Shown here in pieces: positions 40,988 to 50,086 of a DNA stretch of 64,000 nucleotides (the stretch's first letter is position 1; each line of letters starts with the position of its first letter). The notes below the pieces were generated by a model, which saw only the letters and a list, made by a program, of their open reading frames with translations, was not told the origin of the DNA and ran no database searches. This stretch comes from Avichristensenella sp031550535. GTDB lineage: Bacteria; Bacillota; Clostridia; Christensenellales; Aristaeellaceae. The position numbers and the translations under genes are program-made. Where the stretch lies: contig JAVBOM010000061.1 of assembly GCA_031550535.1 (NCBI GenBank), positions 1-64,000 on the forward strand, in the 5' to 3' direction.

Positions 40988-41581
40988 ATGAAATCATCAA
41001 TAGATGAACTGCGAAAAGATGAGGTGCGGCAGCGCATTGTCGACGCCGCCAAGGAAGAATTCCTGCTGTCCGGCTACGCCCGCGCGTCCATGCGTTCTAT
41101 CGCGTCGCAAGCGGGCATGACGGTGGGGAATATCTACCTGTACTTCACCGGAAAGGAGCAACTATTTGACGAGGTTGTGAGCGCGCCGGTGGAGGCGTTC
41201 CGCCGGATCCTGCGGCTGACATCCCCCACGGATGAAACGATACGAAGGCTGGCCATGGCGCTGCGCGATGTGTTCGTCAGCAACCGGGTGGAGTTTCTGA
41301 TCCTCATTTTGCGCAGCGGCGGCTCCAAGTATGAAAGCTACAAAACGAGCATCGTCGACTTTGCGCAGCACCGCATGGCGGAACAGTTTGCCGGGCAGCC
41401 GGACGACCGCATTTTCGGCCCCTTGGCAGTCGCGATTATCGAAGGGCTGCTGTATATTTTTAACCGCTTTGACGGGGAAGAGGAGAGCCTCACCGCCGAC
41501 CTCATTCTATTTCTCAACTACATGCTGAGCGGGCTGATCGCGGCCCGCAGACAAACGGAGGCGTATCCATGCGAAAAATAA
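40988..41581 (+). CDS. TetR family transcriptional regulator
   Basis: A 197-residue repressor. The TetR helix-turn-helix lies at about 14-58 (IVDAAKEEFLLSGYARASMR, then IASQAGMTVGNIYLYFTGKE). The C-terminal ligand domain is variable. First gene of a three-gene operon with the MMPL exporter, whose start it overlaps by 13 bases, so it probably represses this exporter. ATG at 40988 has only a weak GGGTG upstream; a GTG at 40985 is adjacent. Confidence 0.92.
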   Translation: MKSSIDELRKDEVRQRIVDAAKEEFLLSGYARASMRSIASQAGMTVGNIYLYFTGKEQLFDEVVSAPVEAFRRILRLTSPTDETIRRLAMALRDVFVSNRVEFLILILRSGGSKYESYKTSIVDFAQHRMAEQFAGQPDDRIFGPLAVAIIEGLLYIFNRFDGEEESLTADLILFLNYMLSGLIAARRQTEAYPCEK

Positions 41582-43632
41582 CGGAGTTCCTGTTACGTCA
41601 CCGCAAGATGACCATCGGCTTTTTTGCGGTGCTCCTGGCCGTCAGCGCCGTGTTGTCGATGATGGTCACGGTGAACTACGACCTGGCCGAATACCTGCCC
41701 GACGGCTCGATGACCAAGCGCGCGATCTCCGAGATGGAGAGCAGCTTTGGCTACACCGGGACGGCGGAGGTCATGGTGGAGGATATCACCGTCCCGGAGG
41801 CGCTGTCTATCAAGGCGCGCATCGCCGCCGTACCCGGGGTGAAGAGCGTGCTGTGGCTGGACGACGCGGCCGACCTCGCAAAGCCTATCGAGGCCCTGGG
41901 CGCGGCGACGGTGGGGCAGTTTTACAAGGACGAAGCCGCGCTGTTCCAGGTGACGTTCGCCCAGAGCGACTATGAGCCGGCCACCGGCGACGCCATCGAG
42001 GGCATCCGCGCGCTCGGCATCGAGAAAATGTACATCACCGGCAACGCGGAGGAATCCCGCTCCATGCGGTCGCTGCTGTCGTCGGAGATCTTCACGATCA
42101 TGCTGGTCGTGGTGCCGTTCTGTCTGCTGATCCTGTTCGCGGCGTCCACATCCTGGGCGGAGCCGCCGCTGTATCTGGTGGTGCTCCTGGTTTCGATCAT
42201 CATCAACATGGGCACCAACGCGCTTTTCACCAATGTTTCGTTCATCACGCACGCGATGGCCGCCGTGCTGCAGCTTGCCATCTCGCTGGATTACTCGCTG
42301 TTCCTGTTCCACCGCTACATCGAGGAGCGGGACGAGGGCAAGGACGCGCGCGAGGCGGTGATCCAGGCGACGGTCAAATCGCTCAACTCCATCCTGGCCA
42401 GCGCCCTGACGACCATCGCGGGGTTCCTCGCGCTGGTGCTGATGCACTACAGCATCGGCCGGGACATCGGTCTGGTGCTGGCCAAGGGCATCACCATCAG
42501 CCTATTCACCTGCCTGACGCTGATGCCGGTGCTGCTCTACTGCCTGCGGAACGTCATCGACAAGGCGCGGCACAAGCGGTGGCTGCCGTCATTTGGCCGC
42601 ATGGGCAAGGGCGCGCTGAAGCTCCGCTGGCTGCTGCTGGCAGCGCTCGTCATCGTGCTGGTGCCGTCCTTCCTTGGCCAGAGCCATAACACGTTCCTGT
42701 ACGGGGGCACGGCGGCGGGGGAGGCCAACGGGTTGAACGGCAACCGCGCGGCCATTGAGGCGCGCTTCGGCGCGAACAGCCCCGTGGTGCTGCTCGTGCC
42801 GTCCGGCGATACGGCGAAGGAGACGGAGCTTGCGGCGGCGCTCTCTGATCAGGCGGCGGTGACGGGCGTGCAGGCGCTGGTCACGCTGGCCGATCCGGGC
42901 ATTCCGCGCGACATGGTGCCCAAGGCCGTCGTCGATCAGTTCCAAAGCGAGAAGTACAGCCGCATGGTGGTGCGCCTGAACACCACGACCGAAGGCCCCG
43001 CCCAGACGGCGGCCGTGGAAGCGGTGCTGGAAGCTGTGGAGGCGTGGTATCCGGGGGAATGGCTTGCTGCGGGCACGGCGACGAGCCTGCACGACATCCA
43101 GCAGAGCGTGGAGGTTGACGGGCAGCGCGTGCAGCTCCTGTCGGTGCTGGCCGTGGCGATCATCGTGCTGTTGTCGTTCCGCTCCATCACCATCCCGGTG
43201 CTGCTTGTGGCGCTGATCCAGTGCGCCATCTGGATCAACATGGCCGTGCCATACTTTACCGGCACACCGCTCATCTACATCGGCTACCTGATGATCAGCA
43301 GCCTGCAGCTCGGCGCGACGATCGACTACGCCATCCTGACGACGAACCGCTACATGGAGGACCGGCAGACAAAGCCACCCAAGGAAGCGGCTGTCTCCGC
43401 GCTGACCAACGCGGGACCGTCCGTGCTGGTGTCCACGCTGATCCTCGCGGGTGCGGGGTTCGCGGAGGCGGCGCTCAGCAAGGTGTCCAGCATCAGCGAG
43501 ATCGGCATGCTGCTGGGGCGCGGCGCGCTGCTGTCCGGCGGATTGGTACTGATTGTGCTGCCGCCGCTCCTGGCGATGCTTGATAAGGTTCTCCAGTGGG
43601 GGACGCTCAAAAGGAAAGGGGTCAAGGAATGA
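41569..43632 (+). CDS. MMPL/RND family exporter
   Basis: A 687-residue membrane transporter with two homologous halves, each with one leading helix, an external domain and about five further helices (about 12 in all). The SLDYSLFLFHRYIEER segment (about 240) and the matching ATIDYAILTTNRYMEDR (about 590) are the paired motifs of YdfJ-type MMPL proteins, with the proton-relay Asp in each. Likely exports lipids or drugs by proton motive force. ATG at 41569 lies within the TetR gene end. The next gene overlaps it by four bases. Confidence 0.92.
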   Translation: MRKITEFLLRHRKMTIGFFAVLLAVSAVLSMMVTVNYDLAEYLPDGSMTKRAISEMESSFGYTGTAEVMVEDITVPEALSIKARIAAVPGVKSVLWLDDAADLAKPIEALGAATVGQFYKDEAALFQVTFAQSDYEPATGDAIEGIRALGIEKMYITGNAEESRSMRSLLSSEIFTIMLVVVPFCLLILFAASTSWAEPPLYLVVLLVSIIINMGTNALFTNVSFITHAMAAVLQLAISLDYSLFLFHRYIEERDEGKDAREAVIQATVKSLNSILASALTTIAGFLALVLMHYSIGRDIGLVLAKGITISLFTCLTLMPVLLYCLRNVIDKARHKRWLPSFGRMGKGALKLRWLLLAALVIVLVPSFLGQSHNTFLYGGTAAGEANGLNGNRAAIEARFGANSPVVLLVPSGDTAKETELAAALSDQAAVTGVQALVTLADPGIPRDMVPKAVVDQFQSEKYSRMVVRLNTTTEGPAQTAAVEAVLEAVEAWYPGEWLAAGTATSLHDIQQSVEVDGQRVQLLSVLAVAIIVLLSFRSITIPVLLVALIQCAIWINMAVPYFTGTPLIYIGYLMISSLQLGATIDYAILTTNRYMEDRQTKPPKEAAVSALTNAGPSVLVSTLILAGAGFAEAALSKVSSISEIGMLLGRGALLSGGLVLIVLPPLLAMLDKVLQWGTLKRKGVKE

Positions 43633-45281
43633 AAAAGCTGCTTGCGGCCGCGCTTTCGGTACTGCTCATTTTGGGTCAGGCGAGCGCGCTGGCGGAGATT
43701 GTAAAGGATGAAACCGTGTATGCGCGGCTTGGCGCGACGGGAACCGAGGAATCCGTCTATGTGGTGAGCCATATCGATACCCCGGAGGCGGGGGAATATA
43801 TCGACTACGGCGCGTATGAGCGCGTCTACGCGATGGTTCGCGAGATAACGCCCGCCACCTCTGGCGACGCGATCACGTGGACCCTGCCTGCCGACGCGGC
43901 CGGGTTTTACGCGGCGGGCGTGCTCACGGAAGCCGCGCTGCCGTTCCAGTTCGAGATCGGCTATGCGCTGGATGGCGCTGCCGTTGATCCGGATGCGCTG
44001 GCGGGGCAGAGCGGGCGCGTTGCGCTAACGATCCGCGCCACGAGCAACGCGAATGCCGCCGAGGTGTTCCGCTCGCGGTACATGGCGCAAATTCAGGTGC
44101 CGCTGCCCGCCGCGTGCGCCAATGTGGACGCCCCCGGCGCGACGGGCGCACTCGTCGGCCAGACGCGCACGCTGAGCTACACCGTGCTGCCCGGGCAGGA
44201 CGCGGCGTTCACCCTCGCGTTTGACGCGGAGGATTTCACGATGGACGGGCTGACGATCACCGCGCTGCCGATGGACATTGAAGGAATGCTCGGGATGGAC
44301 CTGGGCGGCATGATCGACAAGGCGGGGGACATGGACGAAGGCGCTGGCCAGCTCGCGGACGGCACGGGCAAGCTCGTGGAAGGTCTTACGGCGCTGTCGG
44401 ACGGCCTGACGGCGCTCGCGGCGGAAGCAGCCGCCCTGCCCGCAGGCGCGGAAGAATACAAAACAGGGCTGAATCAGGCGCTGGACGCAGTGGCCGCGCT
44501 GCCGGGACAGGTGACGCCGCTGGCCGAAGGCTCCAAAACGCTGACCGAAGGCGCGACGGCGTACATTGATGGCGCGCAAAAGGCGCTCTCCGGGGCGGAG
44601 CAACTGCTGGGCGGCGTGACGACGCTCGCGGCGCAGGGCGAAACCCTCTCCGGCGGGATGGCACAGCTCACGACCGGCCTGGAGTCCTTCCTGGCGATGC
44701 TGCCGGAGGCGCAGCGCAACGCGCTGAAGGCGCAGATCGCCGCGCTTTCCGATGGTGTGACAGCCTACACGCAGGGGGTATCCGCCATCGCGGCACAGGC
44801 GGGCACGCTGTCGGCGGGCACAAAGCTGCTCACCGAGAACGGCGCGGCGCTCGCGGCCGGGCTGACCGCGCAGAACGACGGGATACAGGCGCTCACGGCA
44901 GGGCTGACGACGCTGGCGGAGGGAACCGCCCCGCTCGCGTCCGGCATGGATTCCCTTGCATCCGGCATGAGCGGGGTGGCGGACGCGGTCGCGCAGGTGG
45001 CGGAGAGCACGGCCGCCATTCCGGAGCAGGCGCAGGCGCTTGCCGACGGACAATCCGCGCTGCTGGACGGCATCCAGGAGGCGCTCGGCATGCTGGATGG
45101 ACTGCCGCTGACCGTGGCCGAAGAAACCCCGCTGTACTCTTTCGTCAGCCCGGCGCACGGGGCGCGTTCCGTTCAGTTCGTGTTCATGACCGAGGGGATT
45201 CAAAAGCCCGCCGAGGAAGCCGCGCCGGAGGCGAAAAAGGCGCCGGAGACGTTCTGGGACCGGCTGATGAACCTGTTCTGA
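43629..45281 (+). CDS. Exported helical-repeat protein (YhgE/Pip-like), exporter partner
   Basis: A 550-residue protein with a signal peptide (about 1-20). A beta-rich domain spans about 25-230. A long helical region follows at about 235-480 with many 'L..G...L..G' heptad-like repeats (LADGTGKLVEGLTALSDGLT, QLTTGLESF, LTAGLTTLAEG), as in YhgE/Pip and phage infection-type proteins. The end carries an acidic Glu/Ala linker and FWDRLMNLF. It starts with ATG at 43629 inside the exporter stop (ATGA), so it is likely an extracytoplasmic partner of the MMPL pump. The precise role is unknown. Confidence 0.8.
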   Translation: MKKLLAAALSVLLILGQASALAEIVKDETVYARLGATGTEESVYVVSHIDTPEAGEYIDYGAYERVYAMVREITPATSGDAITWTLPADAAGFYAAGVLTEAALPFQFEIGYALDGAAVDPDALAGQSGRVALTIRATSNANAAEVFRSRYMAQIQVPLPAACANVDAPGATGALVGQTRTLSYTVLPGQDAAFTLAFDAEDFTMDGLTITALPMDIEGMLGMDLGGMIDKAGDMDEGAGQLADGTGKLVEGLTALSDGLTALAAEAAALPAGAEEYKTGLNQALDAVAALPGQVTPLAEGSKTLTEGATAYIDGAQKALSGAEQLLGGVTTLAAQGETLSGGMAQLTTGLESFLAMLPEAQRNALKAQIAALSDGVTAYTQGVSAIAAQAGTLSAGTKLLTENGAALAAGLTAQNDGIQALTAGLTTLAEGTAPLASGMDSLASGMSGVADAVAQVAESTAAIPEQAQALADGQSALLDGIQEALGMLDGLPLTVAEETPLYSFVSPAHGARSVQFVFMTEGIQKPAEEAAPEAKKAPETFWDRLMNLF

Positions 45282-45286
45282 CAAGG

Positions 45287-45338
45287 TGGGGATTTCTTAT
45301 GAAATCCCCTCATGGCGTCCGATTTTTCAAATCAGCGC
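45287..45338 (+). repeat. Double-hairpin intergenic repeat, copy 7
   Basis: Hairpin B at 45288-45309 (GGGGATTTC, loop TTAT, GAAATCCCC), hairpin A at 45314-45338 with weaker arms, tail CAAAGAAGCA as in copy 5. It starts six bases after the stop of the helical protein gene. Confidence 0.85.
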
Positions 45339-45354
45339 AACCGGCAAAGAAGCA

Positions 45355-45425
45355 TTGCGCCGCGAGAGGCGCAAGTTTGTACTAACACGATCCCCGCCGC
45401 CGCAAAGAAGCGACTGGCGGGGATT
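45355..45425 (+). terminator. Two hairpins ending the TetR-MMPL operon
   Basis: TTGCGCC/GGCGCAA (45355-45374) and ATCCCCGCC (45390-45398) with GGCGGGGAT (45416-45424). No good T-run. The remaining 150 bases to the kinase promoter show no gene. Confidence 0.5.
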
Positions 45426-45581
45426 GCTTGTGCGCAAACGGTGTTCCGCTGCCAGAATAACACCCCAAAACAGAGCGTATGTTTTGTGCTGCGTTTTCGG
45501 GAATTGCTCTCGTTCTCATCGGGCGGGTATGGCCGCAATCTTCCGTGCCGCGATTCCGTTACACCGTGATCCGGCGCATAA

Positions 45582-45615
45582 CCATATTGAAAGCGCGCGC
45601 GCAATATGGTATGCT
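45582..45615 (+). promoter_or_regulatory. Hybrid kinase promoter with inverted repeat
   Basis: TTGAAA at 45587-45592, 17 bases, TATGCT at 45610-45615. CCATATTG (45582-45589) and CAATATGG (45602-45609) form a perfect eight-base inverted repeat around a GC-rich 12-base centre, positioned to control polymerase binding. Confidence 0.6.
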
Positions 45616-45671
45616 ATAGGCCGCTGAACCCATTACCCTAGCAACGCGTGTCTGCACACAAGAGGAGCACC

Positions 45672-48600
45672 ATGGCAAAAGAGAAAAAAATCCGTTCCTT
45701 TCGCCGAACTCTCTTCCTGACTATCGGCCTTTTGCTCACCGGATTCGCGGTGGTCTTTTTTGTCGTCTTTCAGGCGTCTATTTCGGGCATCCTGCTCGAT
45801 TCGGAAACCGATTATCTGCTCGATCAGGCGGGGATCATCGCCGGGGTGTGGGAATCCGCCGGGCACAACACGCTTCTCATGGCGGAGGATACTGCCTACT
45901 GGGACGAGTCCGTCCGGTTTGTGCGGGGGGAGAACCCTGATTTTATCAAGCGAAACTGGTCGGCCACCTCCCTGGTGGAGAGCTATGATTACGATTTTGT
46001 GTTCTTCAAGGACCTGGCAGGCGTAGATGTGTATGCCGATTTCTACGACGTTGCCCAAGGGGAGCATACGCCCGTGCCGGATGGGCTGAGCGCGCATATC
46101 GCCGCGCTGGCGGCGACGGTGTCTCAAAGCGCGGAGCGCGCCGGGACGGAGGCATCGGACAGCAGGACGCTTTTCGGCATCTTTTTGCAGGACAGCGTGC
46201 CGTATTTTGCCGCGATCGCACCAATCCACGTGGAGGAAGCGGGGGAAGCCCCCAGCGGAACCGTGGCCATGGGCAGTGTGCTGTCCAACGCGTACTTCCA
46301 CCGCCTGCTGCGCACGGACGCGCTCGATTTTGAGATCACCCCCGCGGGCGAGGCGTCCGGCGACGCAGGGAGCCCGTTTACCCTTGCCCGGACCGGGGAC
46401 ACCATCAGCGCGTCCATGACCTTTGCCTGCCTGGACGGCGGAGAACTCGCGCTGACCATCCGCGCGGACCGCGCCGCGTACCGGGACGGGCGGCAAGCCA
46501 TGGGCCTCGCGCTGTTCATGCTGGCGCTGGTGACGGCGCTGTTCGTCGCCCTGCTGTATTTTTCCGCGACGAAGTGGGTCCTGCGCCCGCTGGAACGGCT
46601 GAGCGAGGACATCCGGCGCGTAATGACCACCGGCGGCATTGATTCACACAAGTATTCCAACACCCGCGAGTACGTCGCGCTCTGCAATTCCATCAACGAC
46701 ATGCTGCTTCGGCTGAACCAGTCCAGAATCTCCGTGGACGTGTTCCGCCGCGTTCTCAACAGCATGAACGCGATGATCTACGTATCCGACGTGGAGACGG
46801 ACGAGCTGCTGTTCGTCAACGACACGCTGCAGAAGAGCTTCGGCCTGGAAGAGTTCAGCCTGGGCAAGCCCTGCTGGACGCAAATGCAAGCCGGGCAGAC
46901 GGCGCGCTGCCCGTTCTGCCCGGTGCCCGCCTTGCTCGACCAGTCGGATTTCGCCATCACGTGGGAGGAAAAAAGCTCCGTGACCGGGCGATACTATCTC
47001 AATACGGACTGCCTGATCCACTGGTATGACGACAAGCTGGCCCACCTGCACCACCGCGTGGACATCACGGACAACAAGGCCGCCGAATCGTCGCTGGAAC
47101 AGCGCCTGCGACAGCAGGAGATTATGTCCGACATCGCCCAGCGGTTCATCAAGACGCCGGATATCCCGTCGTTCATCCGGTACGCGCTGCGCGTGTCGGG
47201 CGAGTTCCTGGACGCGGGCCGCGCGCACATCACGAGCGTGAATCCGGAAACCGGGCTGGTGGAGCTGCAATACGAATGGCACAACCAGACGCAGGGAATC
47301 CCCGCAATCGGCGCAAACTTCCGCCCTTTCGGGGGCGGGCATCCCATTTACGACGCGCTGGTGCGAAACAACGCACCGTATGTGGCGGTGGACGACATCG
47401 CGCGGCATCCGAACCTGAGCGCGATGACAAAGGACGGCGTGCAGTCGTTCATGGCGCTGCCCATCGTGGTGTCGGGTGCGCTGTGGGGCATTCTAAACGT
47501 GGCGATGATCCGGGAGAAGCGCGCATGGACCGAGAGCGACGCGCACCTGTTCAGCCTGATCGCCAACGTGATCGCCGCCGGGGTGGAGCGCGTGCAGTCC
47601 GAGGAAAAGCTGGTGCGCATGTCATCCATCGTGAACACCTCGCCCAACTACATCACCTACATCACGGCGGACGGGAAGTTTGAGTACCTGAACCCCGGCG
47701 CCGAGCGCATCACGGGATATTCCCGAGAGGAACTGATGAAGGGCGGTTTCGGCGTGATCGTGGATGAGACGACGCGCGAGGCGCTTTTTGCGGAGCACAT
47801 CCCGCGCACCATGCGGCAGGGGAAAGACGAATTCGAGATGCCCATCATCCGCAAAAACGGCGAGCGGCGCACGCTGTCCGTGTCCACGTTTGTCATTGAG
47901 GACCGCTCCTGGGGCCTGGGCGCGATCGGCCTGGACATCACGGAGCGGCGGAAGCTGGAGCGGGATCTGATCGTGGCGAAGGAGCAGGCGGAGCAATCCA
48001 GCCAGGCAAAGGGGGATTTCCTCTCGCGCATGAGCCATGAGATGCGCACGCCCATGAACGCGATCATCGGCATGACGCACATGGCCAAGACATCGGATGA
48101 CGCGGACAAAAAGGAATACTGCCTGGACAAGATCGGGGAGGCGTCCACACACCTGCTCGGCGTCATCAACGACGTGCTGGACATGTCCAAAATCGAGGCG
48201 AACAAGTTCACACTGTCGCCAACGGCGTTTCCGTTTGAGAGAATGTTGCAAAAGGCGGTCGGAATCATTGGCTTTCGCGTGGAGGAAAAGGGCCAGCGGT
48301 TCCGCATGGAGGTCGATCCCGCGATTCCCGGGATGATCGTCGCCGACGAGCAGCGGCTGGCGCAGGTGATCACCAACCTGCTGAGTAACGCCGTCAAGTT
48401 CACGCCGGAGCACGGGAGCATCTCGCTCCGGGCGCAAAAGGTGCGCGAGGCGAATGGCGTCTGCACGCTGCAGGTCGAGGTGGCGGACACGGGCATCGGC
48501 ATCTCGGAGGAGCAGCAACGGAAGCTGTTCCGCTCGTTTGAGCAGGCGGACGGCGGCGTATCCAGAAAGTTCGGCGGAACGGGGCTGGGCCTGGCGATCT

Positions 48601-49148
48601 CCAAGAGCATTGTCGGGATGATGAACGGCCGCATCTGGGTAGAGTCCGAGGAAGGGCGGGGCGCGCGGTTCCTCTTCACGGCGGATGTCGGCCGGGGTGG
48701 GGACGGGAGCGTACCCATGGAGAACGAAGCCGCGGCGCCGGAGGAAAACGCCGCCAGGGGCGCATACGCGGGCCTGCGCGTGCTGCTCGCAGAGGATGTC
48801 GATATCAACCGCGAAATCGCGGAGTCGCTGCTGGCGGAGACGGGCATCATCGTGGACCCGGCGGAGAACGGCCGGGTGGCATACGAGAAGTTCCGCGCGA
48901 ACCCGGGGGCGTACAGCCTGATTCTGATGGACGTGCACATGCCGGAGATGGACGGCTACGAGGCCACGCGCAGAATCCGCGCGCTGAACGTACCGGAGGC
49001 AAGCGCCGTGCCTATCGTTGCGATGACGGCGAACGTGTTCCGCGAGGACATCGAAAAATGCCTCGCGGCCGGGATGAACGACCACATCGGCAAGCCGCTG
49101 GATGTGGAGGAGTTTTTCGCGAAGCTGCGGAAGAACCTCGGACGATGA
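45672..49148 (+). CDS. CHASE4 hybrid sensor histidine kinase/response regulator
   Basis: A 1158-residue membrane sensor. Order: helix at about 12-35, extracellular CHASE4-like sensor (about 40-275), second helix (about 278-300), HAMP (about 300-350), PAS (about 355-470), GAF (about 480-640), PAS (about 650-765), HisKA with SRMSHEMRTPMNAIIG (His about 793), HATPase_c with NLLSNAVKFT, ADTGIGIS and GTGLGLAIS, and a C-terminal receiver (about 1035-1158) with phosphoacceptor Asp in LILMDVHMPEMDGY and Lys in IGKPLD. No separate regulator or Hpt is adjacent, so the output partner is unknown. ATG at 45672 follows GAGGAG; the promoter carries an inverted repeat. Confidence 0.93.
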   Translation: MAKEKKIRSFRRTLFLTIGLLLTGFAVVFFVVFQASISGILLDSETDYLLDQAGIIAGVWESAGHNTLLMAEDTAYWDESVRFVRGENPDFIKRNWSATSLVESYDYDFVFFKDLAGVDVYADFYDVAQGEHTPVPDGLSAHIAALAATVSQSAERAGTEASDSRTLFGIFLQDSVPYFAAIAPIHVEEAGEAPSGTVAMGSVLSNAYFHRLLRTDALDFEITPAGEASGDAGSPFTLARTGDTISASMTFACLDGGELALTIRADRAAYRDGRQAMGLALFMLALVTALFVALLYFSATKWVLRPLERLSEDIRRVMTTGGIDSHKYSNTREYVALCNSINDMLLRLNQSRISVDVFRRVLNSMNAMIYVSDVETDELLFVNDTLQKSFGLEEFSLGKPCWTQMQAGQTARCPFCPVPALLDQSDFAITWEEKSSVTGRYYLNTDCLIHWYDDKLAHLHHRVDITDNKAAESSLEQRLRQQEIMSDIAQRFIKTPDIPSFIRYALRVSGEFLDAGRAHITSVNPETGLVELQYEWHNQTQGIPAIGANFRPFGGGHPIYDALVRNNAPYVAVDDIARHPNLSAMTKDGVQSFMALPIVVSGALWGILNVAMIREKRAWTESDAHLFSLIANVIAAGVERVQSEEKLVRMSSIVNTSPNYITYITADGKFEYLNPGAERITGYSREELMKGGFGVIVDETTREALFAEHIPRTMRQGKDEFEMPIIRKNGERRTLSVSTFVIEDRSWGLGAIGLDITERRKLERDLIVAKEQAEQSSQAKGDFLSRMSHEMRTPMNAIIGMTHMAKTSDDADKKEYCLDKIGEASTHLLGVINDVLDMSKIEANKFTLSPTAFPFERMLQKAVGIIGFRVEEKGQRFRMEVDPAIPGMIVADEQRLAQVITNLLSNAVKFTPEHGSISLRAQKVREANGVCTLQVEVADTGIGISEEQQRKLFRSFEQADGGVSRKFGGTGLGLAISKSIVGMMNGRIWVESEEGRGARFLFTADVGRGGDGSVPMENEAAAPEENAARGAYAGLRVLLAEDVDINREIAESLLAETGIIVDPAENGRVAYEKFRANPGAYSLILMDVHMPEMDGYEATRRIRALNVPEASAVPIVAMTANVFREDIEKCLAAGMNDHIGKPLDVEEFFAKLRKNLGR

Positions 49149-49189
49149 GGGTGGTTTATTGAAATGCAAGGCTTGAAGGAGGGCGGAAC

Positions 49190-49663
49190 ATGCGGAGAGG
49201 GGACAGGGAAGTCGCGGACATCGATGGACTGGAAGCCATCCTGAAACAGTGCGACGTGTGCCGGCTGGCGCTGCACGCGGAGCCATTCCCATACCTGGTG
49301 CCGGTGAACTTTGGCTACGCGCGGCACGGCGACCGCTTCGCGCTCTACTTTCACGGCGCGGCGGAAGGGACCAAGCTGGATCTGCTCCGGCGCAATCCGC
49401 GCGCCGCGTTTGAGGTGGATTGCGGGTATCGCGTGCACGACGGCGGGGACAATGCCTGCGCGTACTCGATGGAGTTTGAAAGCGTCGTCGGGCAGGGCGT
49501 GCTGTCGGAGGTTTCCGGGGAGGAAAAGCGGACGGGGCTGCTGGCCGTCATGCGGCAGTACGCGCCGGAGAAGGCATTTGAGATCAACGACGCGGCCCTG
49601 GAGAGCGTCGCGGTGCTGCGGCTGGATGTTGAAAATATGACCGGCAAGCGCCTGCGGAAATAG
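49190..49663 (+). CDS. Pyridoxamine 5'-phosphate oxidase-like FMN protein (NimA-like)
   Basis: A 157-residue split-barrel protein. PYLVPVNFGYARHGDRFALY (about 34-53) and FHGAAEGTKLDLLRRNP (about 54-70) match the FMN-binding PNPOx-like family that includes nitroimidazole reductase NimA. Likely a small flavin or heme-binding reductase; the substrate is unknown. ATG at 49190 follows GAAGGAGGG. It lies 41 bases after the kinase gene and five bases before ogt. Confidence 0.85.
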   Translation: MRRGDREVADIDGLEAILKQCDVCRLALHAEPFPYLVPVNFGYARHGDRFALYFHGAAEGTKLDLLRRNPRAAFEVDCGYRVHDGGDNACAYSMEFESVVGQGVLSEVSGEEKRTGLLAVMRQYAPEKAFEINDAALESVAVLRLDVENMTGKRLRK

Positions 49664-49668
49664 CGGCC

Positions 49669-49983
49669 ATGGCGATGAGCTTTCCGGAAGAAATATACGC
49701 GATTGCGCGGCGAATCCCGGAGGGACACGTCGCGTCGTACGGGCAGCTCGCGCTGCTGGCGGGCCGGCCGCGCGCCGCGCGCATTGTTGGTGGCGCGATG
49801 AGCCGCTGCCCCGAGGGCAACGGCGTGCCGTGCCACCGTGTCATCCGGGCGGACGGCTCGCTGTGCGACGGGTATGAGTTTGGCGTGCCAGGGTTGCAGC
49901 GGGCGCTGCTCCGGGAGGAAGGCGTGCATTTCCTGCCGGACGGCCGGGTGGATATGCGGATGTGCCAGTGGGACGGAAATTGA
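49669..49983 (+). CDS. ogt: Methylated-DNA-cysteine methyltransferase, single-domain
   Basis: A 104-residue protein consisting only of the DNA-binding and active-site domain: VASYGQLALLAGRPRAARIV, then the alkyl acceptor Cys in GVPCHRVIRADG. The true Cys is present, unlike in alkyltransferase-like (Atl) proteins where it is Trp or Ala, so it may repair O6-alkylguanine. It lacks the N-terminal domain of full Ogt/Ada. ATG at 49669, with ATG 49675 as alternative; the ribosome-binding site is poor, so coupling to the previous gene is likely. Confidence 0.88.
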   Translation: MAMSFPEEIYAIARRIPEGHVASYGQLALLAGRPRAARIVGGAMSRCPEGNGVPCHRVIRADGSLCDGYEFGVPGLQRALLREEGVHFLPDGRVDMRMCQWDGN

Positions 49984-50007
49984 CGATGACGCGGAACCGA
50001 ATCGAAG

Positions 50008-50086
50008 ACTCCGGGCTATGAAATGGATTCCGCAAGGAATCCCTACCTCGACGGCGGCGCGGATTCGAAGAATCGGACGCCATAAG
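50008..50086 (-). repeat. Double-hairpin repeat, copy 8, composite
   Basis: Left part: degenerate A arm (GACTCCGGGCTATG) and hairpin B (TGGATTCC 50024-50031, loop GCAA, GGAATCCC 50036-50043). Right part: a second hairpin A at 50056-50081 followed by CATAAGGGG, after which the expected hairpin B is replaced by the tandem structured repeat. Two elements appear to have joined. Confidence 0.75.
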
